Part shown: one piece after another, positions 25,151-34,065 of the stretch
How the letters are laid out: each line of letters starts with the position of its first letter
Numbering within the stretch: the stretch's first letter is position 1
Assembly (NCBI GenBank): GCA_964418585.1
Contig: CAYQMG010000020.1
Span: forward strand, 1 to 64,000
DNA from: JAJRTE01 sp964418585
Lineage (GTDB): Bacteria > Myxococcota_A > UBA796 > JAJRTE01
Reading direction: 5' to 3'
DNA length: 64,000 nt
Notes under the pieces: generated by a model
Told to the model about the DNA's origin: nothing
The model's database searches: none
Seen by the model: the letters and a program-made list of their open reading frames with translations, nothing else
Position numbers and translations under genes: made by a program

Positions 25151-26621
25151 CGTGAGGAACTACGTGGCCGGCGAGTGGATTGGCACGCAGACCGGCAAGG
25201 TGGTGAAGAACATCAATCCAGCGGACACCGACGAGGTGATTGGGACGGCTCCGCTGCAGGATGTGGCGGTTTTGGAGCGGGCGATTGAGGCGGCGGCGGC
25301 CGCGTTTCCGGCGTGGCGGAAGGTACCGGCGCCGAGGCGGGGGGCGATTTTGTTCGAGGCCCACCGTATTCTGACGTCTCGTGCGGACGACCTGGCCCGG
25401 GTGATGACCCGGGAGGAGGGCAAGACCCTGGCGGAGTCGCGAGGGGAGATACTGAAGTCGCTGGCGTTGTTGGAGTTCATGGCCGGGGAGGGGCGGCGAA
25501 TCGGGGGGGAGACGCTGCCGTCGGAGATGCCGAACACGTTCTGCTACACGACTCGAGTTCCTCATGGTGTGGTGGCGGCGATCACGCCGTGGAACTTCCC
25601 GGTGGCGATTCCGGTGTGGAAGATTGCTCCGGCGTTGGTGGCGGGCAACTGTGTGGTGTTCAAGCCGGCCACGGTGACACCCTGGACGGCGGAGATGGTG
25701 GTGGAAGCGTTCGTGGATGCCGGGGTACCTCCTGGGGTGTTGAATTTCATCACCGGGTCCGGTCGCACGGTTGGGGAGGCGTTGCTGCATCATCCCACGA
25801 TCAAGGCCATTTCGTTCACGGGTTCGAACGAGGTGGGGATGCATCTGTACGAAGTTGCGTCTGGTTCGGGGAAGGCGGTGCAGTGTGAGATGGGAGGGAA
25901 GAACCCGATTGTCGTCCTTGCGGATGCGGATCTGGATCTCGCTGCGGTGGCAGCGGTTCAGGGTGCGTTTGGGTCCACGGGTCAACGTTGCACGGCCACG
26001 TCGAGGGTGGTGGTGGAGCGGTCGGTGGCGTCGGCCCTGGTGGAGCGGATCGTGTCCCATGCGGGGGAGATCGTGGTTGGGAACGGGTTGCGTGAAGGCG
26101 TGACCATGGGTCCGTGTGTGGACGAGGGTCAGATGCGGACGGTGCTGTCGTACATTGAGAAAGCCCGGGAGGAGGGAGCCGAGTTTGCGCTGGGCGGGGA
26201 CCGGTTGAGTGGTCCGGAGTATGATCGTGGCTATTTTGTGGCGCCCACGGTGGTCACGGGCGTGACGCCTGAGATGACCATTGCGCAGGAAGAGGTTTTC
26301 GGTCCGGTCCTGTCGGTGATCGAGGTGGATGGATTCGAGGAAGCCCTTTCTGTGGCCAACGGGGTTCGATACGGGCTCACGTCGTCCATCTACACTCGAG
26401 ACGTGAACCGCGTCTTCCAGTTCCTGGACGACATCGAGACAGGGATTGTGCACGTGAACTCGCCGACGGTGGGCGGGGAGGCTCAGCTACCGTTTGGTGG
26501 GATGAAGGCCACGGGTATCGGGCCTCGCGAGCAGGGCAAGACCGCGATCGAGTTTTACACCGAGCTGAAGACCGTGTACGTGGACTACACGGGCCAGGTG
26601 CGTCAGACCAAAATCTACTAG
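25140..26621 (+). CDS. NAD(P)-dependent aldehyde dehydrogenase
   Basis: A 493-aa ALDH with all core residues: PWNFP (N152), the FKPA lysine (K175), E250 in CEMGGKNP and nucleophile C284 in GQRCTATSR, plus EVFGPVLSV and LPFGGMKATG near the end. Placed between preA and beta-ureidopropionase, it may oxidise a semialdehyde formed from the beta-amino-acid products, but no aminotransferase lies in the operon and the substrate is not set by sequence. It lacks the pattern of CoA-acylating methylmalonate-semialdehyde dehydrogenases as far as I can judge, and resembles ketoglutarate-semialdehyde or betaine-type enzymes. ATG 25140 overlaps the preA end. Confidence 0.9.
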   Translation: MGHDVRNYVAGEWIGTQTGKVVKNINPADTDEVIGTAPLQDVAVLERAIEAAAAAFPAWRKVPAPRRGAILFEAHRILTSRADDLARVMTREEGKTLAESRGEILKSLALLEFMAGEGRRIGGETLPSEMPNTFCYTTRVPHGVVAAITPWNFPVAIPVWKIAPALVAGNCVVFKPATVTPWTAEMVVEAFVDAGVPPGVLNFITGSGRTVGEALLHHPTIKAISFTGSNEVGMHLYEVASGSGKAVQCEMGGKNPIVVLADADLDLAAVAAVQGAFGSTGQRCTATSRVVVERSVASALVERIVSHAGEIVVGNGLREGVTMGPCVDEGQMRTVLSYIEKAREEGAEFALGGDRLSGPEYDRGYFVAPTVVTGVTPEMTIAQEEVFGPVLSVIEVDGFEEALSVANGVRYGLTSSIYTRDVNRVFQFLDDIETGIVHVNSPTVGGEAQLPFGGMKATGIGPREQGKTAIEFYTELKTVYVDYTGQVRQTKIY

Positions 26622-26632
26622 GAGGGAACCTC

Positions 26633-27505
26633 ATGGCGAGAAAGGTGACCGGCGGCTTGATCCAGTGTGCGAATCCGATCAACGACGAGTCGCAGCCGGT
26701 GAAGAAGATCACGGATGCGGCGCTGGCCCGGCACATTGAGTTGATTGAGGAGGCGGGGAAGCGAGGGGTTCAGATTCTGTGTTTGCAGGAGATTTTCAAC
26801 GGTCCCTATTTCTGCCCGAGCCAGGACGCGCGCTGGTACGAAGCAGCGGAGCCGGTACCGGGTCCCACGACGGAGAAGCTGGCCGAGTATGCGAAGAAGT
26901 ACCAGATGGTCATCGTGGTGCCCATTTACGAGCGGGCCATGGCCGGTGTGTACTACAACACGGCGGCGGTGCTGGACGCGGATGGGACGTACCTGGGCAA
27001 GTATCGCAAGAACCACATTCCCCAGGTGGCAGGGTTCTGGGAGAAATTTTTCTTCAAGCCGGGCAACCTGGGCTACCCGGTGTTCGAGACCCGTTACGCC
27101 CGGGTCGGGGTCTACATTTGCTATGACCGCCATTTCCCGGAAGGGGCGCGCCTCCTGGGTCTGAACGGTGCCGAGATCGTGTTCAATCCTTCGGCCACCG
27201 TGGAAGGTCTTTCCATGTACTTGTGGAAGCTGGAGCAGCCTGCGCACGCGGTGGCCAACGGCTATTTTGTGGGGGCGATCAACCGGGTTGGCTGGGAGCC
27301 GCCGTGGAACATCGGCCGGTTTTACGGGACCAGCTATTTCTGCGATCCTCGAGGCAAGATTCTGGCAGAGGCGTCCACCGACAAGGACGAGGTGGTGGTG
27401 GCGGAGTTTGACCTGGACATGATCGCGGAGGTGCGAAACACGTGGCAGTTCTACCGGGATCGGCGTCCCGAGACCTACGGCGCACTCACCGAACTGCTGC
27501 CCTGA
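26633..27505 (+). CDS. Beta-ureidopropionase (N-carbamoyl-beta-alanine amidohydrolase), nitrilase superfamily
   Basis: The 290-aa protein shows the nitrilase triad: E53 in LCLQEIF, K126 in GKYRKNHIP and C163 in GVYICYDRHFPE. Segments such as NPSATVEGLSMYLWKLEQPAHA and NRVGWEP fit beta-ureidopropionases and related carbamoylases. It would hydrolyse N-carbamoyl-beta-alanine (or the thymine analogue) to beta-alanine, CO2 and ammonia, the last step of the reductive pathway. GGAGG lies before the ATG, 11 nt after the aldehyde dehydrogenase stop. Confidence 0.9.
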   Translation: MARKVTGGLIQCANPINDESQPVKKITDAALARHIELIEEAGKRGVQILCLQEIFNGPYFCPSQDARWYEAAEPVPGPTTEKLAEYAKKYQMVIVVPIYERAMAGVYYNTAAVLDADGTYLGKYRKNHIPQVAGFWEKFFFKPGNLGYPVFETRYARVGVYICYDRHFPEGARLLGLNGAEIVFNPSATVEGLSMYLWKLEQPAHAVANGYFVGAINRVGWEPPWNIGRFYGTSYFCDPRGKILAEASTDKDEVVVAEFDLDMIAEVRNTWQFYRDRRPETYGALTELLP

Positions 27506-27575
27506 CCGGCACCATTCCTGTCCTGCCCGACCGCACGCGGGGTCCCGGCCGGGCGAGCAATCCAAGGAGCGAGAA

Positions 27576-28961
27576 ATGGCCACGCTGATCAAGAATGGAA
27601 CGATTGTCACCGGAAACGATGTGTTCAAGGCCGACCTGCGGATCAAGGACGGCACGATCCGCTCCATCGGTCCGGCACTGGAACATGCCGGGGACGTGGT
27701 GGTGGACGCCACCGATCGCCTGGTCTTCCCGGGCGGGATCGATGTCCATACCCATCTGGACATGCCCTTCATGGGCGCCAAGTCCACCGACGACTTCGAA
27801 ACGGGAACCATCGCCGCCGCCATGGGGGGCACGACCAGCATCGTGGACTTCATCGTCCCGGTCAAGGGCCGGCCGCTCCGCGAGGCGCTCGAGACGTGGC
27901 AGGGCAAGGCCGAAGGAAAGGCTGCGATCGACTACGGGTTCCACATGTGCATCGTGGAGATGACCTCGAGCACACTGGACGAACTCGATGCCATGTTGGA
28001 CGAGGGTATCACCTCGTTCAAGCTCTTCACAGCTTATCCGGGCGCCTTGATGATCGATGATGGGGCCATCTTCAAAATCCTTCGGTGGGCTGCAGACCGC
28101 GACGCCCTGATCCAGGTCCACGCGGAAAACGGGCCGGCCATCGCCGAAATCGTGGACGCCATGGTCGCGGAAGGCAAGACCGACCCGAAGTACCACGGCC
28201 TGAGCCGACCCAGCGTACTCGAGGGAGAGGCCACGGCCCGGACCATCGCCCTGGCCGAGGTGGCCGGGGCTCCGCTCTACGTGGTGCACCTCACGTGTCG
28301 TGAGGCTCTCGAGGCTGTGGGCAAGGCCCGCAAGCGGGGACAACGGGTCTACGCGGAAACCTGCCCGCAGTATCTCTACCTCTCCGCCGACGAGATGGCC
28401 CGTCCCGGGTTCGAGGGGGCCAAGTTTGTGTGCACGCCGCCGATCCGGGACCGCAGCCATGCGCCGGCCCTGTGGCGAGGGCTCCGGCAAGGGGATATCC
28501 TGACGGTCGCCACCGACCACTGCCCGTTCGACTACGACGGGGCCAAGCGGATGGGGGAGGGCGATTTCCGCAAGATCCCCAGCGGGTTGCCGGGCATCGA
28601 GACCCGCATGGCGCTCACCTATCAGGGCGTGGTCGAACACAAGATCAGCCTGACCCGGTTCGTGGACGCCACTGCGACCAAGCCAGCCAAGCTGTTCGGT
28701 CTCTATCCGCGCAAGGGCGCCATCGTGCCCGGGGCGGACGCCGACATCGTGCTCTGGGACCCGGCTCGAGACTACAGCCTTTCCCATGCGGACCTGCACA
28801 TGCGGGTGGACTACAGTCCCTACGAGGGCATGACCATCAAGGGCGGCCCGGACAAGGTGTTCGTGCGTGGCGAGATGGTGGTGGATGACGGCAAGTTCCT
28901 CGGCAAGCCCGGCTTCGGGCGGTACCTCTTCCGAACCCGGTTCCACCCTGTCGAATTGTAG
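27576..28961 (+). CDS. hydA: Dihydropyrimidinase
   Basis: The 461-aa amidohydrolase has the metal ligands H58 and H60 (GGIDVHTHLDMPF), the carbamylated Lys149 (SFKLFTAYPG), VHAENG, VHLTC and TDHCPF. It opens the ring of dihydrouracil to N-carbamoyl-beta-alanine, between PreTA and beta-ureidopropionase. Length and motifs are as usual for bacterial D-hydantoinases. AAGGAG precedes the ATG. The next gene begins 8 nt after its stop. Confidence 0.93.
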   Translation: MATLIKNGTIVTGNDVFKADLRIKDGTIRSIGPALEHAGDVVVDATDRLVFPGGIDVHTHLDMPFMGAKSTDDFETGTIAAAMGGTTSIVDFIVPVKGRPLREALETWQGKAEGKAAIDYGFHMCIVEMTSSTLDELDAMLDEGITSFKLFTAYPGALMIDDGAIFKILRWAADRDALIQVHAENGPAIAEIVDAMVAEGKTDPKYHGLSRPSVLEGEATARTIALAEVAGAPLYVVHLTCREALEAVGKARKRGQRVYAETCPQYLYLSADEMARPGFEGAKFVCTPPIRDRSHAPALWRGLRQGDILTVATDHCPFDYDGAKRMGEGDFRKIPSGLPGIETRMALTYQGVVEHKISLTRFVDATATKPAKLFGLYPRKGAIVPGADADIVLWDPARDYSLSHADLHMRVDYSPYEGMTIKGGPDKVFVRGEMVVDDGKFLGKPGFGRYLFRTRFHPVEL

Positions 28962-28969
28962 AGGCCCGC

Positions 28970-29869
28970 TTGAACGCAATCCGCTGGCTGGATTATGACA
29001 CCTACCGGGGTTCGCCAGACCACACGGTCACCGGACACGTGGTGGTCGCCCGGAACGTCCGGAGCCCTCAGCTCGGGAACCGGCGGGACATCCTGGTCTA
29101 TCTGCCCCCTTCCTACGAAGGAGGCGCGGAACGCTATCCGGTCGTCTACATGCACGACGGCCAGAACCTGTTCGACGAGACCACGAGCTTTGTGGGCGAG
29201 TGGGGTGTCGACAAGATCATGGACCGCCTCGCCCGAACCGAGGGCCTCGAGGCCCTCGTGGTGGGCATCCCGAACATGGGCGAGGAGCGCATGGCCGAAT
29301 ACAGCCCGTTCGCCGACCCCCAGTTCGGCGGCGGGCGCGGCGACGCCTACCTCCAGTTCATCGGAGACACGGTCAAGCCACTGATCGACCGCTCGTTCCG
29401 GACACAGCCCGGCCCCTCCCGGACCGCCACCATCGGGTCCTCCATGGGGGGACTCATCAGCCTGCATGCTTTCTTTGCACGTCCTGACATTTTCGGAAAT
29501 GCAGGCGCCATGAGTCCGTCCCTCCTGTTCGCCTCTCGAGCCCTTTTCTCCTTTGTGCGCTTCGCCCCGTTCGTCCCGGGCCGACTGTACCTGGACATGG
29601 GCGCACGGGAGTTCGAGGCCGGCGCACGCCGCCCCTGGCTCGAACCCCTCTATCGACGAAGGACCCTGGCGCCTGCCAGACGCATGCGCGACCTGCTCCT
29701 GCGCAAGGGCTACCGGCCAGGCGAAAACCTCATGTACGTGGAGGACCCGGAAGGCATTCATCACGAGTCTGCCTGGGCTCGCAGACTTCCCGGCGCGATG
29801 ACCTTCCTTCTCGAGGCAACCGCAGCACGAACCGACCGGGCCGCGGTCGGATCGAGGAGGGGTTCGTGA
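28970..29869 (+). CDS. Alpha/beta-hydrolase esterase (enterochelin esterase-like fold)
   Basis: The 299-aa protein shows ILVYLPPSYEGG, VYMHDGQNLFDE and the nucleophile elbow GSSMGG (Ser158), characteristic of the Fes/YbbA-type esterase family. EDPEGIHHESAW supplies the catalytic His region. The start is TTG 28970, 8 nt after hydA, so it belongs to the operon although a role in pyrimidine breakdown is not obvious; it may cleave an ester-linked nucleoside or be a passenger. The substrate is unknown. Confidence 0.75.
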   Translation: MNAIRWLDYDTYRGSPDHTVTGHVVVARNVRSPQLGNRRDILVYLPPSYEGGAERYPVVYMHDGQNLFDETTSFVGEWGVDKIMDRLARTEGLEALVVGIPNMGEERMAEYSPFADPQFGGGRGDAYLQFIGDTVKPLIDRSFRTQPGPSRTATIGSSMGGLISLHAFFARPDIFGNAGAMSPSLLFASRALFSFVRFAPFVPGRLYLDMGAREFEAGARRPWLEPLYRRRTLAPARRMRDLLLRKGYRPGENLMYVEDPEGIHHESAWARRLPGAMTFLLEATAARTDRAAVGSRRGS

Positions 29870-29966
29870 TGGACCCATGACCGTCTCGAGCCGTCCCGGA
29901 GCGCATACGTTGGAGGACGGCAGGATGACCTTGTAGGATGATGCTGTGAGGAGGAGGGAACAGGCA

Positions 29967-30932
29967 ATGACGGAACTCAAGTGGTGGGCCACACCCGTCA
30001 ACATCGGCGAGAGCGCGCTGCTCGGGCGGCTGGACCAGTACTTTGTGGGCGAGGTCGGGTTCAAGCGTGCGGAACCGATCACGGTCCGTTTTCGTGGATT
30101 GTTCGTGCAGGAGGACGAGGACTGGTTGAGTTTCAACCACAACGATCTTGTGGTGGCCACCACGTTCCAGTTTGCGGATGAACCCCCGGTGCAGCGTCTC
30201 CATTTTCTTGCGCAGGAGGTCCCACTGGGGTGGCAGGAGGATTTTTTCAGCGACGTGGTGCTGTCGGTTCGTGAATGCAAAAGTCGGGTGCTGACGATCC
30301 GTATCCAGGTGTATGACGTGGACATTCTGGATCGCGACCTGATTCGGGACGTTCAGGAAGCGGCGCGTCACGTGAGCACGTCGGTGGCGATCGCGTTTCC
30401 CCAGATTGCCCCTTATGCGGGCGCGGTGGGATTCGCGGTTCCGGCCTTCATGAACCTGGTGGACAACCTGGCGCACCACGATCGCATTCTCGACGAGCGG
30501 ATCAAGCTGGAAGTAGCGGATCCATCGTCGGGTTTCAAGCTGCTTCAGCCGGGCTACTTTGTCTGTTTCAAGAACCCGGTTCCGGAAGGACTGCGTCTGA
30601 ACCGGGATCTCCGGGTGATTCACGAGGATGGGCGACCGTTCGAGGCGTTCAGTTACGCGGTACTGGGAATCACGCGGGAACACTATGCCCATGTCAACTG
30701 GGAGATCACTCAGAAGATCGCCAAGCTGGTTGCCGAGTTGAACGGTGGAGGCCAGAGTGGGAAGGCTGCGCTGGAGTTTCTCCGTGACACGATGGAGGGC
30801 TACCAGAAGTTCAAGAAGCTGCAGCGGGCCCATGAGTTGATGAACGCTCCGTCCCGGACCGATGCGGAGAACGCCCTGCTCGAGGAACTGCTCAACGATC
30901 CGGATCTGGCCCCGTTTCTGACTGCGGTGTAG
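29967..30932 (+). CDS. Conserved-looking protein of unknown function (321 aa)
   Basis: No family recognised. The first 120 residues look beta-rich (VRFRGLFVQ, LVVATTFQFADE, VLTIRIQVYDVD). A hydrophobic Ala/Gly segment (VAIAFPQIAPYAGAVGFAVPAFM, about 137-160) could be membrane-associated, and the end is helical and charged. No signal peptide. GAGGAGGGA precedes ATG 29967. It stands alone between the pyrimidine operon and a convergent gene. Its stop codon lies inside a 16-bp direct repeat. Confidence 0.6.
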   Translation: MTELKWWATPVNIGESALLGRLDQYFVGEVGFKRAEPITVRFRGLFVQEDEDWLSFNHNDLVVATTFQFADEPPVQRLHFLAQEVPLGWQEDFFSDVVLSVRECKSRVLTIRIQVYDVDILDRDLIRDVQEAARHVSTSVAIAFPQIAPYAGAVGFAVPAFMNLVDNLAHHDRILDERIKLEVADPSSGFKLLQPGYFVCFKNPVPEGLRLNRDLRVIHEDGRPFEAFSYAVLGITREHYAHVNWEITQKIAKLVAELNGGGQSGKAALEFLRDTMEGYQKFKKLQRAHELMNAPSRTDAENALLEELLNDPDLAPFLTAV

Positions 30933-30957
30933 CGTCTCGAGGCGGTGTAGCGTCTCG
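30924..30957 (+). repeat. Direct repeat overlapping a stop codon
   Basis: GCGGTGTAGCGTCTCG occurs at 30924-30939 and again at 30942-30957 (period 18). The first copy includes the TAG stop of the 321-aa gene; the second restores TAG in the same frame 18 nt later, so it looks like a recent tandem duplication of the gene's end. Confidence 0.85.
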
Positions 30958-31082
30958 GGGGTGTTCGTGGAGAGGGTCCCGGTGCGGGGGCGGGTAGGTT
31001 GTTTCGTGTGTTGTGGGGACTTGAGCCGTCGGGAAGGGGGGAGGAAGGGAGGGAGTGACCGGGGGTCGGTGCCGGAGAGGGG

Positions 31083-32501
31083 TCAGTTGAGGGGGCCGCA
31101 GTCGTCGGGATACTCGGCGCCGCAGACGCGGATACCGAGGTTTTTGACCGTGACCTCGCCTTCATCGTCGGTGACGGTGAGGGCGACCACGTAGGTGGTG
31201 GCCACGTCCGGCGCTTCCGCATTGTAGACGTGGTTGACGTTCGGCCCTTCTGCAGTGGTGCCGTCGCCGAATTCCCAGGAGAAGGAGACGATCTCACCGC
31301 CGTCAGGGTCGTAGCTCGAGGTCGCGTCGAAGTAGACGGTGAGCGGTTCGGTACCGAAGGCGATGTTCATGAGCACGTCAGCGTCGGTGCCCTCGGCGAT
31401 CATGACCGCCTCCGCCACCGGAGCCGAGCAGGTTTCCTCGACCTCGCCGCCGCAGTCGCTGTCGATCCCGTCGCAGATGTCGGGTGCGCCTGGATAGATG
31501 GAGGAGTCGCCGTCGTTGCAATCACCTGCGCAGGTGGTGACGCCATCGCCGTCCGCGTCGAACCCCTCGTCCACCTGCCCGTCGCAGTTGTTGTCGATGG
31601 CGTCGCATGCCTCGATGGCGTCCGGATTGATGGCAGGGTCCAGGTCGTTGCAGTCGCCGTCGTGGACGATATAGAATTCGGACGGAGCCGAGCAGCCGGT
31701 GACGGCGGTGTCGGGATTCCCGAACCCGTCGTTGTCAGCGTCCAGATACCAGGTGACGAGGACGCCCTCGTCCACCTGCCCGTCGCAGTTGTTGTCCAGG
31801 CCGTCGCAGATTTCGGGGGCGCCGGTGAAGATGGCCGGGTTGGTGTCGTTGCAATCGCCGCCGCAGGAGGTGACGCCGTCGCCGTCGCCGTCCCAGTCCT
31901 CATCGGTGAGGCCGTTGCAGTTGTTGTCCACCCCGTCGCACACGTCGGAGGCGCCCACATAGGTTGTGGGGTCGGTGTCGTCACAGTCTCCTGCGCACGT
32001 GGTGTAGCCATCCATGTCCTGGTCGAAGGTTTCATCGATCAGGCCGTTGCAGTTGTTGTCGAAGAAGTCGCACAACTCTTCCGCGTCAGGGTGGACCTCC
32101 GGGTCCAGGTCGTCGCAGTCACCGGTGCAAATGGTGTGCCCGTCGTTGTCTGCGTCGAAGTCTTCGTCGATCTCGCCGTCACAGTTGTTGTCTTCTCCGT
32201 CGCACAACTCGATGGCGCCGGGGAAGGTTCCCGCGTAGTCGTCGTTGCAATCCGCGGGGTTGTCCTCGAGGTCGCAAGTGCTGAACCCGTCGCCGTCCGC
32301 GTCGAAGTCCTCGTCGACCTTGCGGTCGCAATCGTCGTCGATTCCGTTGCATACCTCGGGGGCGTCGGGGTAGACCTCGGGGTTGTTGTCGTCGCAGTCA
32401 TCCATGCCGATGTAACCGTCGCCGTCCATGTCCTGGCGACAGTCATCCTGTCCGACGGCCAGGAATGCCAGACCGATCATGAGTACTAGAAAACGCTTCA
32501 T
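31083..32501 (-). CDS. Secreted MopE-like metal-binding repeat protein with PKD domain
   Basis: After a signal-like start (MKRFLVLMIGLAFLAVG), the 472-aa protein carries seven Cys/Asp repeats of about 45-50 residues, each with DxDGDG, DC(D/N)D, P-x-A-x-x-(L/I/V)C and an ending like DNNCDGQVDE. This is the putative metal-binding motif first noted in MopE and abundant in myxobacteria and other exporters; it likely binds calcium. A C-terminal PKD domain (about 370-470) has YDPDGGEIVSFSWEFGDG. Likely a surface or matrix protein. The ATG at 32501 follows a GGAGGT ribosome site. Confidence 0.8.
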   Translation of the reverse strand: MKRFLVLMIGLAFLAVGQDDCRQDMDGDGYIGMDDCDDNNPEVYPDAPEVCNGIDDDCDRKVDEDFDADGDGFSTCDLEDNPADCNDDYAGTFPGAIELCDGEDNNCDGEIDEDFDADNDGHTICTGDCDDLDPEVHPDAEELCDFFDNNCNGLIDETFDQDMDGYTTCAGDCDDTDPTTYVGASDVCDGVDNNCNGLTDEDWDGDGDGVTSCGGDCNDTNPAIFTGAPEICDGLDNNCDGQVDEGVLVTWYLDADNDGFGNPDTAVTGCSAPSEFYIVHDGDCNDLDPAINPDAIEACDAIDNNCDGQVDEGFDADGDGVTTCAGDCNDGDSSIYPGAPDICDGIDSDCGGEVEETCSAPVAEAVMIAEGTDADVLMNIAFGTEPLTVYFDATSSYDPDGGEIVSFSWEFGDGTTAEGPNVNHVYNAEAPDVATTYVVALTVTDDEGEVTVKNLGIRVCGAEYPDDCGPLN

Positions 32502-32530
32502 GAGACCTCCCTGCACGGAACCCTGGTTTT

Positions 32531-32548
32531 GGTCACCCCAGCGTGACC
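32531..32548. promoter_or_regulatory. Inverted repeat at the predicted start of the MopE-like transcript
   Basis: GGTCAC and GTGACC form perfect 6-nt arms around CCCAGC, directly downstream (in minus-strand sense) of the promoter at 32555-32583. It could be an operator or a 5' UTR hairpin. Confidence 0.4.
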
Positions 32549-32554
32549 AGGTAC

Positions 32555-32583
32555 ATTGTGATGCTCCGTGCCGGATGTGTCAA
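32555..32583 (-). promoter_or_regulatory. Sigma70-like promoter for the MopE-like gene
   Basis: On the minus strand TTGACA (32583-32578) is followed after 17 nt by CACAAT (32560-32555). The start codon is about 54 nt from the -10 box. Good -35, moderate -10. Confidence 0.5.
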
Positions 32584-32617
32584 CGGCATTTATCCCGTGG
32601 AAAAAAGCAAAGTGAGT

Positions 32618-33598
32618 TCATGAGTTCGGTTGGGTGTCGCCGGTGAAGGATGCCACGAGGGGGAGGAGGTCCTGGAGGGTGTCGAGGAGGTGGAGACCGG
32701 CGATGGAGCGGGCTCCGGCGGGTTCGAGTGCCCAATGAGGGGTCCAGGGTGTTCGACAGAGGCATGCGCGGAGGTGGCTCAGGTCATGCACGGACTCCCG
32801 GAGGGCGAGAGGGAGGGCGAGGTCGAGGGAGAAGACGTCACCGACCACGATGTCGGGACGTTCGGCGAGCAGGGCTTCGCGGTAGAATGGTCGGTCCACG
32901 GCCACGGTTCTTTCTCCGAACCGTCGGAGGTCGGGGGGGCCGTCGCTCAGGAACTGCTTTCGGGCGTTTCCGCGCAGGCGCAGGTGTGGGTCGTTTCCGA
33001 AGGCGATCCCGTGATGTTTCCAGGTTTGCGCGACCAGGTCGGCGGTGAAGTTGGTACAGAACACCACGTCGGCCTGTTCGAGCAAGTTGTGGAGCAAGGG
33101 GACCGCATGAGGAACCAGGTCGTGCCCGGCCCGGGCAAGGAACGCCTGGCTGGCGGAGAGGAAGATCTCCGACCCGAGTGCCGTCAGATCGGTCCAGCCG
33201 CGTTCGGCCAACTTCCGCACCAGGTCGGTGCAGGTCCCGTCTCCGGCCTGGGCGAGCGTCTCGAGGCCGCTGACCAGGGCGTTGTGCATGAGGAACGGGT
33301 CTTCATCGGCGTAGGCGGTGATTCGGCCGTGGGAACGCCATCCGTGAGCGGCAGGGTCGGCGCGAATCGCCTCCTCGACCCGGTCGAAGCAGGCCCGGAC
33401 CCGGGATGCGGGCCACCGGGCGAGTTCGGCGACGCGTGTCACCCGGGCTTCACGTACCGCAGCCGCCTGGCCCTCGAGCCGCGTCCAGACGCCGTCGAAG
33501 TCGGTGAGAATGGTGAGTCGCCGGGGGGGGGACGCGAGGGGGGCGTCGGGCCGGCGGTGTTCCGGGATCGTGGAATTGGGTTGCACGTTCGCCTCCAT
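32618..33598 (-). CDS. HAD-superfamily hydrolase-like protein
   Basis: The 326-aa product has HAD motif I, LTDFDGVWTRL, with Asp33 and Asp35, a central helical cap, a motif II-like VVFCTNFTADLV and a late VVGDVFSLDLALP that fits motif IV. HAD enzymes remove or transfer phosphate; the substrate is not apparent. The start at 33598 is the Met nearest the motif with sensible context; an earlier Met would add 20 residues. Transcribed convergently to nothing obvious on its right, 124 nt from the next plus-strand gene start. Confidence 0.65.
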   Translation of the reverse strand: MEANVQPNSTIPEHRRPDAPLASPPRRLTILTDFDGVWTRLEGQAAAVREARVTRVAELARWPASRVRACFDRVEEAIRADPAAHGWRSHGRITAYADEDPFLMHNALVSGLETLAQAGDGTCTDLVRKLAERGWTDLTALGSEIFLSASQAFLARAGHDLVPHAVPLLHNLLEQADVVFCTNFTADLVAQTWKHHGIAFGNDPHLRLRGNARKQFLSDGPPDLRRFGERTVAVDRPFYREALLAERPDIVVGDVFSLDLALPLALRESVHDLSHLRACLCRTPWTPHWALEPAGARSIAGLHLLDTLQDLLPLVASFTGDTQPNS

Positions 33599-33723
33599 GC
33601 TGACGGGGAAGTGTCTGGAGTGTTTCACAAGCCTACCGTCGGGGCGGAAGATGTGCAATACTCGAGGGGCTCCCCGCGGCGAGGGCGACGTGGGTGGATG
33701 GGGGGGAGAGCAGGAGGCAGAAA

Positions 33724-34044
33724 GTGGAGATGATCACGAATCTGGAGGGTCCCCAGGACCGTCTGATAGAACAAGAGCTGGGGAGGCTGAAGGAGCTTCC
33801 GTTCGAGGAACTTGCAGCCATGCCTGAGAGCGCGCCCATCACCCTCGGCGAGGGCCGAAACCCGGCCAAGGCAATCGTCTGGCGCGACATGCTCGAGGAC
33901 GGCGGAGTCCGCATCGTGGTTCAAACGCTCAACGTGGCCGGAGCGTGCTGCGTGGCCAGCCTGACGGCTCGAGGGTTCATCATGGCGCCGGACGGGCAGG
34001 TTCGTGCGGTCCCGGACGAGCTGATGGACGAGTTTCGCATGTGA
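33724..34044 (+). CDS. Small hypothetical protein (106 aa)
   Basis: No family recognised. The chain is soluble, with GVRIVVQTLNVAG, a CC pair in ACCVASLTARGFIMAPDG, and a charged end. GTG 33724 is chosen because AGGAGG ends 6 nt before it; ATG 33730 or an upstream GTG at 33694 are alternatives. It stands alone between two minus-strand genes. Confidence 0.6.
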   Translation: MEMITNLEGPQDRLIEQELGRLKELPFEELAAMPESAPITLGEGRNPAKAIVWRDMLEDGGVRIVVQTLNVAGACCVASLTARGFIMAPDGQVRAVPDELMDEFRM

Positions 34045-34065
34045 CACCCCGGGGGCGAACGGGGT

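Noticed and set aside
31400..32440. Regularly spaced repeats that could suggest a CRISPR array
   Set aside because: The repeats encode protein units of 45-50 codons within one reading frame; there are no short identical repeats with unique spacers of constant length.
31230..32489. 419-codon plus-strand open frame opposite the MopE-like gene, rich in Val/Ala repeats
   Set aside because: It is the reverse complement of the Cys/Asp repeats and has no ribosome site; not a gene.
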